A DNA stretch of 64,000 bases from Carposina sasakii (Eukaryota > Arthropoda > Insecta > Lepidoptera > Carposinidae): NCBI GenBank assembly GCA_014607495.2, contig CP053149.1:11854120-11918119 (forward strand). The letters run 5' to 3'. Below are positions 1 to 11,153 of this stretch, piece by piece (within the stretch, counting starts at the first letter, position 1; each line of letters opens with the position of its first letter). Made by a program: the position numbers and the translations under genes. A model generated the notes under the pieces. The model was not told where the DNA came from, ran no database searches, and saw nothing but the letters and a program-made list of their open reading frames with translations.

Positions 1-256
1 TATAAACACTAAACAAATATTAACATCATTTTCTTACCTTTACAGCACATGTTCCAATTTCGTTTTACTATAGCCAGCTTTGGTGCAGTGTCATAGTACA
101 ACCCATAAAAGATTTTTTTGCTAATAGATTTTGTATGAAAAGTATACAAAAAGTGTATATTTTAAAAAACTAGGTATAATTTTCTTTTATAGTATTTTTA
201 TTACTGCCATTTTATTTAGCTTTTAGGAGATTATATTGATTTTAATTATATATGAT
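1..256. other. AT-rich sequence, nothing assigned
   Basis: No coding pattern or recognised repeat was seen. A pyrimidine tract ending TTTACAG near position 45 resembles a splice acceptor, but no matching donor or open frame follows. Confidence 0.4.
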
Positions 257-300
257 TACTAATGGACGCCCGCGACTTCGTCCGCGTGGAAATTGAATTG
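257..300 (-). mobile_element. Helitron 3' end fragment
   Basis: The segment carries the GCGACTTCGTCCGC hairpin region that closes the lepidopteran short Helitrons seen elsewhere in this window (4717, 10595, 56571), in minus orientation. The terminal CTAG is degraded and the body is missing. It runs into a short TAA repeat that begins the next element. Confidence 0.65.
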
Positions 301-319
301 TAGCTTATATAATAATAAT

Positions 320-1012
320 AATAAGCCCGCAGGGCAGCTTGTGGCGAGCTGTTGGGAGGTAGCGTTCCCACGGACCTGAAGTACTCCCGGGGGAAGACCC
401 TGTTCCTCTTCTCCGGCGCCGGAGTGAAGTCTGACGAGGAACAGTTCCCCCACCTCTGCCTTGCCTTCGCCGGCCGGGCAGAGTGGAGTCGCGAGAGCTA
501 TGACAGCTCGAGGGTGGACGTGCCCGTCAGTAAGTGGCAAGTTGGCTTCGGTTTAAAGTCCAGGGGCACCCCTCCACCCTAGCCACTCACCAAATGTTGC
601 CCCCTTTGTCGCTCCGTGCGTGCGGCCGTTTCAGGGGGCCCATGAAATGAGTCGGCGAGTCACCGCCTGCCACCAAACAATTATGAGACTTGGTTGTAAT
701 GGCAGGCGTCCGTTAGTCTCCTTCCATAGCCCAGTTACCCAACCCCACCCAATATTCAGCCTCATAGCCCATGACCTTTGTTTCCATCGCATGATCTGCA
801 CTCCAATAGTCTTGCACATGGCGGGGACCATCGCCGGGTGTATCTTATTGTGCGGTCGGCGATGGTATCCGCCATGTGTATCCCACACCATATTAAAGTT
901 CTCTAAAAAGGGCCTCTACATCTTGGCCACGGCCCGATGCACGCCTCTCAAAGGACCGGGACTCTGTAGTCCCGAGAATTTAAACAGAGATAATAATAAT
1001 AATAATAATTTA
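320..1012 (+). mobile_element. 5'-truncated LINE tail ending in (AAT)n, flanked by TAA repeats
   Basis: This is a GC-rich block quite unlike its AT-rich flanks. It begins after a short TAA run (about 309-323), contains an open frame at 352-582 that would be the C-terminal piece of a retrotransposon protein, then a long untranslated tail, and ends in an (AAT)n run at about 991-1010. Poly-TAA tails are typical of several LINE clades, and the Dong/R4 group is known to insert into TAA repeats. I cannot name the clade from the short peptide (it includes the run KYSRGKTLFLFSGAGVKSDE). Direction is inferred from the tail. The other ORFs in the block (620-1063 plus, 259-540 and 631-891 minus) are probably not genes. 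Confidence 0.6.
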
Positions 1013-1261
1013 TTTTACAAAACACAATTGTACAATAAGCGCACTGAGATTAATATAAATTGAGGTATAGTAAATAACAGTGACAATAAATATGACACGT
1101 TTGTCGGTTTACCATAGCAGTGCCATCTATTGATTACTTACTCAATCCAGTCGAAAAGTATCGACATCTGTTAGAATCTTTTAGTTAACAGATAATTGTG
1201 ACTGACAATTAATTATAGACAAATAATTTGCAATAAAATAAAATTGCGACTATAATTAAAG

Positions 1262-1373
1262 ATCAAAGCTATCCTATCTCTCAAGTTGGACCAGACTGCT
1301 CACGGTGTGCCAATTTAATTTAAAATCGGTTAAGTAGTTTAGGAGTCCATCGCGGACAAACATCGTGACAGGA
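1262..1373 (+). repeat. Interspersed repeat tail (possible LINE 3' end)
   Basis: The stretch around TCGGTTAAGTAGTTTAGGAG followed by a CATCGTGACAGG motif and an ATATATATTAAGA end resembles the 3' end of a repeat commonly met in moth genomes. Class is uncertain; only one copy is in this window. Confidence 0.35.
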
Positions 1374-2140
1374 GATTTATATATATTAAGACATTGAAAA
1401 ATTTGCAATTTTTGAACATATTTTTTCAGTGTTTTGCAAAAATATCCTTAATTTTGTGTGAAAATTAGTATGAATGTATCAAAAATGAATTCCCAGTATC
1501 CGTTTTACTTGAAAACTATACCAAACACACCCCAACAGCATGATCTAGTGAGAAAAAAAAATATTACCAAGGTACCTATTTTTACCCCTTCAAGCCCCCC
1601 CCCTGGCGCTCAGGGGACGAATCTGACTTCCCTCCACATCTGAAAATAATTGTCTTAGTATTCTATTCATGGTAAAAATTATACAATTCTACCTCAAAAG
1701 GAACAATTCAGGTCCCTTTTGTATAGGGCACAACTCCTACTATTAACATTCTATCTAAAAAAAAGCGGACAGTGGTGCAAATACAATACAAAAAGGGAAA
1801 TATTATAAATGCTTGTAAATCTAGTTCTGTCCTAGGAAATGTGAAGTGCAGAATAGTGTCAATATCAGAATCCAATCAGCAGAGATTGACAGTCAAAGCT
1901 GTGTGGACGTTGGTGTCACCACTGTCTACGTGAGTAATTGTTTGTGTAATACTCGTAAATGTTTGTTTTTTTGGAGCTCTGTTTGTTGTATATCAAACGA
2001 TCGGAACTTTGATTGAAACGTGTTTTAACGATGACAGGTAGGTAAATCAGAGTTATTTCATAATCATGCGCATGTTTTCCCAAAGATGGCCGAATTATAG
2101 CTGTTTCTATGTCAAGCAACCATCGAATTATTAGCAATAT
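1374..2140. other. AT-rich sequence, nothing assigned
   Basis: Low-complexity AT-rich DNA with a short C-run near 1595. No coding, RNA or repeat feature could be supported. Confidence 0.4.
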
Positions 2141-2519
2141 GATCATGAATGTACTCATCATCTTCCTGCCCTATTCCCATTTATTTAGGGTCGGCGCAAT
2201 ATGTTATATTCTTCCATTCATCCCTATAATCCGTCATCTCATTGCTCACTCCCAGTACACGCATATCCTCCCTCACCAACACTTCTTTGATCTACCTCTT
2301 CCTTTATATCCATCCACACTCATGCACAATGTTCTCTGTAAAATATGCCTTTCATCCCGTCGCTTCACATGCCCGTACCAAGACAGACGGTTACTTCGTA
2401 ACTTGTCTGTGATCGGCGCAACTTTCAAACTTCCTGTTATATACTCATTTCTTATTTTATCCATTCTTGTAACTCCATACATCCATCTCAACATTCTCAT
2501 CTTGCTTACATGCAATTGA
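2141..2519 (-). pseudogene. LINE reverse transcriptase C-terminal remnant
   Basis: The minus strand encodes the tail of a non-LTR retrotransposon endonuclease/reverse transcriptase. From 2515 downward the frame reads MRMLRWMYGVTRMDKIRNEY, then a block with RLSWYGHVKRRDE, a motif set found in many insect LINE polymerase C-termini. The frame hits a stop near 2273, but the family tail (DMRVLGVSNEMTDYRDEW, then YCADPK and stop) continues in another frame down to about 2180, so a frameshift has broken the copy. The 3' untranslated piece follows to 2150. A shorter plus-strand fragment of the same tail lies at 34709-34812. The protein is far too short to be active. The plus-strand ORF over the same bases is an antisense artefact. 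Confidence 0.8.
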
Positions 2520-3320
2520 TTTTGACTAAGAATGTACTAATGTACAATATTACTTGCATAGAAAACCATGTTGTACAAAAACAACAAAATTACGACAGAC
2601 GACATAGTTAGCTAAATGATGAATTCACCAGTCTCATCCAAAGATTTAAAGATATCGACGAGTCCCTACTCAGTCGCACCTAACCTATTTACGAGTATAT
2701 GGAAATATATTTTTATTATTCGATAAGGAAAACTAATGTAACATGAATGTTATCCTCCCGCTATCCAGGGCCCCATGAATGGGAGAAAACATGGCCTGGT
2801 CCAGGCATGTTACAATTACAAATGTTTTATTTATCAGTTCCCTGCCTCGGGAAAAGGAATTGGTTTCTGCATAATTTAGTACGAAAACACCTCCAAGGGA
2901 CTTCTGTGTAGTAAAAACAAACCTACTCTTGCGTTTTACTACTTTCACTCGAATAAGTGAGTGCATTTTTAATGCTCATCTCTAGATGCTCAAATATTGC
3001 GTCGGGCATTTACGGATGTACGTAATTGTTCATAAATGTTTTGATGATTATGTCGTTAAGGTAAATTGATTTTCCTTTGTATTCCTGGCTACTGACACTG
3101 TCTTAAGAAAAGTACAGTTTTTCGTTATAGAGAAAAGAGATACATTTACAAATATTATTGAAATAAACCTAAAAAGGAACCCAAGAAATATATCAACGCT
3201 ATCCAAGTCAATATAATAAACGTTGGTGGAATTCTTTGTTTGGTAGAATAATTAGACTGTTTGATATAATGAAATACTGTATAATGTATAATGAAAATGT
3301 AGATATATTAAATAAATAAA
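2520..3320. other. Unassigned AT-rich DNA with a moderately GC-richer patch
   Basis: No gene recognised. Bases 2740-2960 are less AT-rich and contain a 77-codon minus-strand frame without recognisable motifs; this could be a conserved non-coding patch or an old repeat. Confidence 0.35.
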
Positions 3321-3550
3321 TATTCACACACTTCACAACACATTGACTAGTCCCACACTAAGATCCCTAAGGTCTTGTGGCGTGGGTACTAAGCAACGGT
3401 ATATAAATACATATATAAGTATATAAACATCCATGACTCGGAAACAAACATCGATATTCATCACATCAATGTTTGCACCTACCAGGATTCGAACCCAGGA
3501 CCTATGGCGTCGCAGGCAGGGCCACTACCAACTACACCAATCGGCCGTCA
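3321..3550 (-). mobile_element. tRNA-derived SINE (family A), minus
   Basis: Read on the minus strand, the copy starts with a tRNA-like head: an A-box-like TGGTGTAGTTGGTAGTGG and a B box GGTTCGAATCC (complement at 3485-3495). A body follows with the shared phrases CGAGTCATGGATG and GATCTTAGTGTGGGACTAG, ending in an AT-rich tail. It matches copies at 31544 and 48779 over about 220 bp. The RNA polymerase III boxes are intact, but this is a retroposon and not a tRNA gene. Confidence 0.9.
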
Positions 3551-4716
3551 ATATTGAAATACTAGCCTGCAGTCTTCAGTAAATTATCTCCACTTTTTAT
3601 TACATATCAATATATTTCGTACCGTCTTATTTTTGATTTTCAAAGTCTGTTTGCTTCATGGAGGTTTGCTTCTATGAATGAATCAAATTAATTATTTTTC
3701 TAGTTCAATGGATTGGTTAATGAATGTGGAAATAACTTTTGTCAGTCTGATCTAATATTTTATTCAAAAGGCACGTTTCGTTAACATAATAATTAAAATT
3801 TCTTTATGAATACAGAGTCTGGGACTCGTAAATAGCGTAACTTTTCATAGAATTCCGCTTGATACACATTTAGCATATTAATTACCTACTTCAATGATGG
3901 AAATAAATAACTGGAGAACTCCATTAACATTTATGTTTACTAAGTATCAAAGACGATGGTTGAACTAGAGTATAGGTAGATTTCTTATTATCTAAAAATA
4001 GATAAATAGTAGCCTACTACAGTTTTGTCATAATTTGTATAATACTAGAGGGTAAGCCTTCTAGCGCGATTGCTTCGGAACACGAACTAGTTTGATTATT
4101 TTTTTAGGGTTTGTAGAGCCTTCTTTTTTTGCTCTATTTGTATTATTCTTTATCATTATTAATTTTATCAAAATGAGTATATTATATTTTCCTATAATAA
4201 CGTTGATGTACTCGTATGTACCTAACCTACTCATAAATATAATAAGAACACAAGTTACTTAATTTCTTTGTATTAAATAAGGTGATTCTTTAAACACATT
4301 ATTATAGTTTTGAGTACCTACATAAAATATTTTTTCTAAATTTTAATCTTAATTTATTTTAAACGAAGATTCATGTTTATTTTACTTTCGTGAACCTTGT
4401 TTGTTACAAATTTCGAGTTGCAGTTCGTACAATTTGGAAGGCAAATCCTGAAAAGCACATTGTCCAGCCGCAAAAAGCTCCGACTAAAATAAAACCTGAT
4501 TAGGTATTTGCCAGCTGAGTCAGTCTTGTAGATAATTAAACAGAATGCACGTTTACGTAAGGTATATTATGTACCTACGTACTGTCACCCGTAATACCTT
4601 AAGGGGTGGACAAAGTAGGTAAATGCTCTCTTTCATTATTCTTTGTTTAAGTTAAACTTATATTTTGTTAAGTTTAGTATTATGCCGCTAAACCGTAGAA
4701 CCTCGTGGATAATTTA
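3551..4716. other. AT-rich sequence, nothing assigned
   Basis: More than a kilobase of AT-rich DNA without open frames above about 60 codons, recognised repeats or convincing splice signals. Confidence 0.4.
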
Positions 4717-4952
4717 CTAGTGGAGGCCCGCGACTTAGCCCGCGTGGACTGCAGAAAAAACAAAATGTCGAAATTATCCGAGATATAAATATTTTCCCGG
4801 GATAAAAAGTAGCCTATGTGTTAATCCAGGGTGTCAGCTAACTCCATACCAAATTTATTTAAAATCACTCCAGCCGTTTTTACGTGAAAGAGTAACAAAC
4901 ATCCATCCATCAATCCATCCATATTCACAAATCACTCATAATTTTATAATAT
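4717..4952 (-). mobile_element. Non-autonomous Helitron, minus
   Basis: On the minus strand the copy ends in a GC hairpin (GCGGGC...AAGTCGCGGGC type) followed by CTAG at 4717-4720, the Helitron 3' signature. The body contains the family phrases ATCCCGGGAAAATATTT and TTACTCTTTCACGTAAAAAC and a CATCCATCCAT run. The 5' end near 4951 is degraded. Helitrons move by rolling-circle replication and leave no target duplication; this copy encodes nothing. Confidence 0.8.
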
Positions 4953-5929
4953 GTACTCTACTTTGGAAGTTGCAGTCAGTAATTTTAATGCAGTAGGTAG
5001 GTGAACATAATGCTAAAAGCTTGCAACCTTTTTTCAGACATCAACAGACTGCAAAACAAAACCTCAGCCAGCCCTGTAAGACGGATTCCAGTAGATATTT
5101 AAACGCAGCTATAAATTAGCAGTTCATTGCGGGTGCGCGGCGTGCTGCCCAAACATTGTCGCTTGACCGCAACCCGGCTGCGCTACACTGCGTTTAAGTC
5201 AAGTCCTCTGATATGGGCGCTAGTGTCCTTACAATAATAAGACTGGTTCATTAATTTTATTTAGTTCCATCAAAATCCGCAGGGCTATAACATTGAAATA
5301 ATCACTAGTCGGTGGTCTAGTACGCATGTTGAAATATTGCAAGACTACCGGATGAGGGCTAGTTTTTGAGACGGTGTGCTTTGAAATCTAATAGATTATT
5401 TTTATTAGTTCCTTGGAATCTAATAGTAGAGTTGATATGTATGTATAGTAAATAAGAATGAAACTTGTAAAACTTTATCTCTAACTCATACAATATGAGA
5501 TTGTATGTATGTATGTAGATAAAAAGAAAAGAAAATGAGACGCTACTATATAAAATCACACAATGTAATTTATTCGTCAATAACAACATGAAACTTCGAT
5601 TTACATGAACTTTATTTTTTCTTGAAGGAGATATAAAATATTATTATAGATTTCTCGAGCTATGTGGGTAAACATCGCAAAACCAAAAATAACTAAACTA
5701 GGATAAAAAGTTCTAAGGGAGAGTCTTTCCTTACTCTATAAAGTTTTGATAGTTTATGAGGTTTATGCAGGTAGGACGCGAAGGGAAGAAGGGATACAAG
5801 AATTGCTATTATTCGACACATGGAACACTGGATGAGATTGACGATTGCCTATGCAAAACCATCAGGAGAGGAGTAGATTAGATCACACCTACCCTCATCA
5901 AATGAAACTGGATAAATGAGGCTGTGATT
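4953..5929. other. Unassigned; GC-richer patch at 5090-5230
   Basis: Mostly AT-rich. A patch around 5110-5220 is GC-richer and may be regulatory. A TTTTTTCAG at 5029-5037 followed by a GTAAGA 38 bases later mimics a tiny exon, but its length breaks frame and nothing else supports it. Confidence 0.3.
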
Positions 5930-6070
5930 CTGCTAACATAATAATTGTAATGTAGAAGTTTGTGAGAATGGATGTTTGTTAGTCTTTCATGCAAAAACTG
6001 CCGGTTTTAATGAATCATGGTAGTTATGAACCTTTAAGATATATCAAACGAAGTCGCAGGCGGCCGTTTG
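5930..6070 (+). mobile_element. Internally deleted Helitron relic
   Basis: The words GTTTGTGAGAATGGATGTTTGTTA, split by divergence, and a terminal AAGTCGCAGGCGGCCG match the body and 3' hairpin of the Helitrons at 10595 and 56571 in plus orientation. The middle is shortened and the CTAG end is lost. Confidence 0.6.
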
Positions 6071-6470
6071 TTATGAATAGATGAGAAAATAATATCACAT
6101 TATACCAAACAAGATAACTTATGAATGACATTAAAACTTTGCCTAAACTTGGCAATAAGGCACGTATAGTAACAAATTCGGCAAAGCTTGTCACCTCAGG
6201 GTAATCGGCGCTCGCTCACGTATCTGATGGAGTTGGTACTTCCAAACTAGCTGCTCTGCCCATGATGGAGGAACCTAGAGGAGATGCGATTATCAATACT
6301 TATGATGACCGATAAAGTAGAACTACAGAGCGCGGTATACTCGTATATTAATCACTGTGTTATTAGAAAAAATTCAAACACGGTTCAAGCTAAAAATTGT
6401 CTAAATTTAACTTGTCAAATGTCATTTTTAAATTATTTAACTTTGATTTTGAGAGTTTTGTAATAACACC
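6071..6470. other. Unassigned sequence
   Basis: No open frame or recognised repeat. A moderately GC-rich patch near 6180-6290 is not explained. Confidence 0.3.
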
Positions 6471-6473
6471 GTC

Positions 6474-6732
6474 AGTGCTGCTTTTCTACCACTAGTGCTA
6501 TGCTAAGATGCTATTGATGATATGCACCTAGATACTTATTGATCGACATGGCTTAGCATTGGTGGAAACGGATTCGATTAAGCTATGCTTATTTATGAGA
6601 GTATGTGCAATGGATACGTGCTATAAATTCATAGTGAACCTTACTGACTACGCCGCATGAATTCATTGTTAATCTTAGCTATGCATCCTTACATAGTAAC
6701 TGCGTAGCACATCTTTGGTGGAAAAACATCCA
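6474..6732. mobile_element. MITE with GGTGGAAA-type inverted ends
   Basis: The left end (CTTTTCTACCACTAGTGCTA near 6481) and right end (GTAGCACATCTTTGGTGGAA near 6704) are inverted copies of one another with several mismatches. An internal TTAGCATTGGTGGAAAC near 6550 is a partial third copy. About 260 bp with no coding capacity; this is a non-autonomous DNA transposon, superfamily undetermined. Confidence 0.6.
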
Positions 6733-6735
6733 AAG

Positions 6736-7249
6736 GCGCGGCGACGACACAATTTTTGCGAACAAACGTAGTTGCTGCCTCTTCCTCGTGCTCCCTTTAT
6801 GTTCTACCAACTTCTGCTGCAAGGTGCATGTTCAGGCTTGTTCGATAAGAGGGGTTCGGACCGAAATCCCACACGTGCCGATAGGTAACGTCTAGGTCGT
6901 TTGGACCAATTAAAAGTTTTCAGGTGAGATTTTCAGAAGTTAAAAGCTTTGATAAATGGTGCTCTCGTCTTTTTTTGTTATTAGTATAGAATTTTGTATT
7001 TGAAGGTGTATGTAAGGGTTATTCTAAGTGCTTAAATTCTGATCCTGTTTCCCCATAAGGTACTGTGACAATTGACAGGACTATATTTAGCCTATTAGGG
7101 CCAGATCATGGGTCAGTCTGGCTTAAACTATTTCCATATTGTAACTAGAAATTATGGGTGGAATAGCCATAGATATTATGCTACCTTTATCATTGTACTT
7201 TTTGTATTTTAAAGACGACGATATGTATCTTTAGCAAATCATGTAATTT
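6736..7249. other. Unassigned; GC-richer patch 6790-6910
   Basis: No gene recognised. TTTTCAGGTGAG near 6918 resembles adjoining splice signals without an exon. Confidence 0.3.
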
Positions 7250-7960
7250 ATCGTCGTCGTCAGCCTATTGCAGTCCACTGCTGGACGTAGGCCTCCCCCA
7301 GTGTACGCCACATGGCTCGATCTCCCGTTTTTGCCATCCAGTCATTACCAGCCGTCCTCTTTAAGTCCTCGGTCCATCTGGCCGGAGGGCGACCAACGCT
7401 ACGTTTGCCGAGGCGCGGTCTCCAATTGAGAACCCGTTTACTCTACCGTCCATCGGTTCTACGACGGACGTGGCCTGCCCACTGCCATTTCAGTCTGCTA
7501 CATTTCGAGACTATGTCTGTCACTTTGGTCTTCTGCCGGATAATCTCGTTTCGGACTTTGTCCATTAGCGAGATTCCGAGCATTGACCTTTCCATAGCTC
7601 TCTGAGTGACATGCAATCGGTGAGGCCAGCCCCACCGTCAGGTTCCACGTCTCGGCTCCGTAAGTCATGGCTGATAGAACGCACTGATCGAACACCTTGG
7701 TCTTGAGGCATTATGGAAAGGATGACTCAAAGATATGACGCTACTTCCCAAACGCTGACAACTCAAGCTGCACTCTTCTGGTGATTTCTCCCTCGAAGTT
7801 GTCTTTACCCAACTTTAATATTTGCCCAAGGTATACATACTTCTGAACAACTTCTAGGGCTACACCTTCGACGGATATCGGCTCAGGGATGATGTGTCTA
7901 TTGAACATTACCTTGGTCTTGTCCAGGTTCATCCCGATTTCCACACGCCTCGAGGAGTAA
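7250..7960 (-). pseudogene. RTE-clade LINE, reverse transcriptase C-terminal remnant
   Basis: On the minus strand this is the 3' part of an RTE-type non-LTR retrotransposon. In order: a segment at 7944-7741 with NLDKTKVMFN and EVVQKYVYLGQ (RT thumb region of RTE elements); a segment at 7695-7625 reading FDQCVLSAMTYGAETW; and, after a frameshift, 7495-7262 with RLKWQWAGHVRRRTDGR, one in-frame stop, then GRPPARWTEDLKRTAG and a final EAYVQQWTAIG before the stop. It ends in a TGACGACGACGA-like tail. At least one frameshift and one premature stop show that it is dead, and it is truncated at its 5' end. The last 50 bases are shared with SINE copies at 40351, 40566 and 50554. ORFs on the plus strand here are antisense artefacts. 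Confidence 0.88.
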
Positions 7961-10265
7961 TTTATACCTCTACAAAAATTGTCTAAAATTTTATTATTCT
8001 ATTATTTTTTATTTCTCATAACTTTAATAGTTATATTTGTACCTAAACATTTTACGTTACCAAATACGTAGCTATTCCAAATAGCATTATAGTCTTATTT
8101 CCTTTTCGCAATATGTGTAAAATGGATAAAACAAAAGCATTCCTAAAAGCCTATTACATAAAAAAAGATATAAAATCCATAACTCGACTTAAACATCGCT
8201 TATGAAACGCTTACAACCAATACGAAACATTAAACCGAACCGAAACAATTCCGTTCCAATCTAAGAAAATGTCCACAATTACAATCCCCAACGCAATCCA
8301 ACATAGGGTCCAATAATGGCCAAATATCGTCCAATAATGGGGCAAAAGTGTGGGTCACGTAGACTGGGATTAATCAGAGACATCCGTGGTCAATGGCTTG
8401 GCGAAAATACAAAATGGAGGTACCACTGCATCAGTACCAGGGTATGCTAGCTAGGGGCCTGTAGTAAATTCTGTCAAGAGGCCTTTGGTTTGCTTTAGGC
8501 TCTCAAGTTTGGGATAATTTAGAGATAAGGTAATCCAATATCGAAATCGTGGGGCCTGAAGCATTTACTACATGGCTAAATAAGTACTGCTCTACAAAGA
8601 GGACTACATTTGTTTAGGAGGAAATTAGATGACACACATTATATACAAAATAATTATACCTAAGTTATTAAGGCGCATGGCAGTGCATTAATTACATTCT
8701 AAAGCATGCAAGCTTTTGTGTGTGGGAGTGGTAGGCAACATTGGCAGTCGCTTAGCAATCACAACTCCTCAATACTACAATCTACTTCGTGGTCAGAGGT
8801 GGTTGTTACTGGGCAGCAGATGTCGCTGGCGTTATTGCCAGCCGGACACCAACTTGTAACGAGCCCAAGATACTGTAACTCCTGTTATTGGAGGGGTTCG
8901 ATTGGCCAAGCTTGGAATGATGCCATTTGGGCTACGGATGTTGGTTAATGCCTCACCATGTATAATATTGGTGTAGTATGTCGATTAACTGCAACTGATT
9001 TCAAAAAGTAGGCATTTACTAAATTTCAAGGACCAACTACTTATATGAAATCACAAAATAGGTCTTCGTAAGTACCTACCCAATGTAAAAGATTTAAGAA
9101 GAAATAGTACGTAATCTTTTTAATTTTATCTAGTTATAATATAATATTTGAAATCTACCCAAAGCTTCGCTTATTCTTAGTTTATTGGAATTACCTACTT
9201 TGTTAGGACTATTATGCCTGTGTCGAATGTATTGAAAAAATACGTAGGTACATTTAGACCAGCCTAGGACTTTTTAATGAAGCCACTAACAATGATGTTT
9301 CTTCAAGGTGTAAATTATAAAAATTTTATTACAATTAACGTTCACACTAATTTTATGAACTTAACATTCATTTCCTAAATTCTCGGTTAAAATACATAAT
9401 AATTTTCGGGCCAAATATTTCGAAATCCGTCCAATAAATTACGTGCATATCACACCCAATTTACTCAGACCTAATAGAAAGCAGTAGCATCAAAAATTAA
9501 TTGCACCGGCGAAACTACTTGATAAATTATTGCAGCCTTAACCTCTGATTAATCAGTGCAAGCCCGGTATAAATCACCTTGGGTTACATAATAAAATTAA
9601 ATCATGTATTAACTAGGGTTTCCAGCCGCTTTGTCTGTGGATCTGTGCTTTTGCACAAGCTTTAAAAGTCAACATACATTAAACCATGAATGTACTTAGT
9701 TACACATATAGTCGTGCCCATTATCTCCAATCTTCATATAATTTTGTAACTTTTTTATCTAATTTATTTGCAAGTGGTCCTTTCAGAAGAGAACATAAAA
9801 ATTAACTTAAAATCTTTAACTTCTAAATTCCTGATAGGGTGGTAAGCAAAATAATACAAAATATTACAAGCAAATTCTGAAGCAAATAAAATGTAACCCA
9901 TTGTTACTTTTTAACTAACCAAGGAACCTGAAATTCTGAAACTAAGTGAATTTTTTGGTATCATCTATCATCAGTAACTAATGACAATTCCCAGCTTCAA
10001 CAAGTATACGAAAAGTTAAAATTACACGAGTCATTTTACATCATATTTAATTATGTAAAATGTATTTATTTATTAATGGAACCAGCATTAATTCAAGTAA
10101 AACTAATTTCACGATTAATTTTGCTGAAACTGAGTATCTAACACTACTCAGATTAAAATTAGGTATTTTAACACGTTTAAGCAGATGGCAACTAATATTA
10201 TTTAATTTTAAACTTGTCTCAACGTACTTTGTTACAAAGATTAATGTTTATGTAACATCTATTAC
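7961..10265. other. Long unassigned stretch
   Basis: Mostly AT-rich DNA. The stretch 8700-8950 is GC-richer and holds an 80-codon plus-strand frame with no motif that I recognise; it may be an old element or a conserved non-coding patch. No splice-bounded exon was found. Confidence 0.35.
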
Positions 10266-10268
10266 ACA

Positions 10269-10341
10269 CATACATACATATAATCACGCCTTTATCCCTT
10301 ACGGGGTAGGCAGAGCACCAAGGGCCGATAGAACCACATCT
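10269..10341 (-). repeat. Repeat family D, 3' end, minus
   Basis: Contains the complement of the family-D end, TAAGGGATAAAGGCGTGATT followed by an (ATGT)n tail. The same end occurs at 14271, 19079, 19545, 20131 and 49750. The conserved end with a variable tetranucleotide tail suggests a retroposon. Confidence 0.75.
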
Positions 10342-10594
10342 ATTACGTTTGATTTATTTACACATTCTTACACCCCATTATTGTATTTATTGTAAATACT
10401 GTTCAGTTAGATTGGATACACGTTTGTTATGATATCCTATCATATTATATCTCTGTGTAGGTATATTAAAATAAATCTATTGCATAAACCAATCTTCTTA
10501 AAATTTTGCATACAGGTGCATACAGTTTGCAGTATGGAGAAGGACATAGTCTACATTCTATAGTCTACGCCGATGAAATCATGTTCAAAAGCTA

Positions 10595-10805
10595 TCCTAC
10601 TAATATTATAAACGGGAAAGTTTGTGAGTATGGATGGATGGATATTTGTTACTCTTTCACGTAAAAACGGGTAGAGCGATTTTAATATAATTTGGTATGG
10701 AGTTAGCTGATACCCTGAATCCCGGGAAAATATTTTTACCCCGGATAATTTCGACATTTTGTTGTTTTTGCAGTCCATGCAGAGGAAGTCGCGGGCGTCC
10801 ACTAG
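10595..10805 (+). mobile_element. Non-autonomous Helitron, complete
   Basis: The copy begins TC-CTACTAATATTATAAACG at 10595 and ends in a GC hairpin (AAGTCGCGGGC) followed by CTAG at 10802-10805, with a T next to it. It therefore shows the Helitron TC...CTAG termini, about 210 bp and no coding capacity. It matches minus copies at 4717 and 56571. Confidence 0.85.
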
Positions 10806-10862
10806 TTTATCATATTTTTACTGTCCTTAATGTTTTTAGACGTTAGCTCACCTCTTACCAAC

Positions 10863-10922
10863 AATTATTTTCGGTTGAGGAATTTTTTCCATTTCTTTAT
10901 TAATAATGTTATAATTATTTTC
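10863..10922 (+). mobile_element. 5'-truncated SINE (family B) tail with target duplication
   Basis: Bases 10873-10912 are just the 3' tail of SINE family B (ATTTTTTCCATTTCTTTATT...). They are flanked by a perfect 10-bp direct repeat AATTATTTTC (10863-10872 and 10913-10922), the hallmark of target-primed insertion. The tRNA-like head is absent. Full copies are at 35666, 52398 and 52681. Confidence 0.8.
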
Positions 10923-11057
10923 TTTTTTTAATACTACCCGCATAATAGAAAGATCTAAACCAACCTATAATTATAATCGATGTCCAAACCACCTTCAATA
11001 TCTGCTTATCCACAATAACGTTAGTAACCGATCGCTATCGTTGTCATTTTGTCCGTC

Positions 11058-11153
11058 AGATACCGTTAATTGCCGTATTCTTGTTGCCGACTCGTTTCCG
11101 ATAAAAGAGAGATTGTTCTTATTTGTTCAGCTCGAGGGAAAATGCCGGTGAAG
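11058..11153 (+). CDS. Candidate first coding exon (5' UTR plus MPVK)
   Basis: A possible host first exon. A TCAGA that could act as an initiator sits at 11056-11060. The context GGGAAAATGC gives a good insect-type start at 11142-11144, the frame reads M-P-V-K, and AAG|GTATTT at 11153/11154 is an acceptable donor. A pyrimidine-rich TTATTTGTTCAG ends at 11130 and could instead be an acceptor, which would make an exon of 11131-11153. Joined to the 45-base exon at 14516 the phase is preserved. Alternatively the frame runs on through a hydrophobic stretch to a TAG 20 codons later, or a 50-base intron ends at the TCTTGTAG near 11204. Upstream sequence shows no TATA box. The splice choice and even the gene status are unproven; I do not recognise the product. 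Confidence 0.3.

Noticed and set aside
620..1063. 147-codon plus-strand frame
   Set aside because: It runs across a LINE untranslated tail and ends in asparagine codons from the AAT microsatellite; no protein motif.
5029..5076. TTTTTTCAG ... GTAAGA mini-exon
   Set aside because: 38 bases, not divisible by three, no conservation or coding evidence.
7312..7605. 97-codon plus-strand frame
   Set aside because: Exactly antisense to the RTE reverse transcriptase remnant, which has recognisable motifs.
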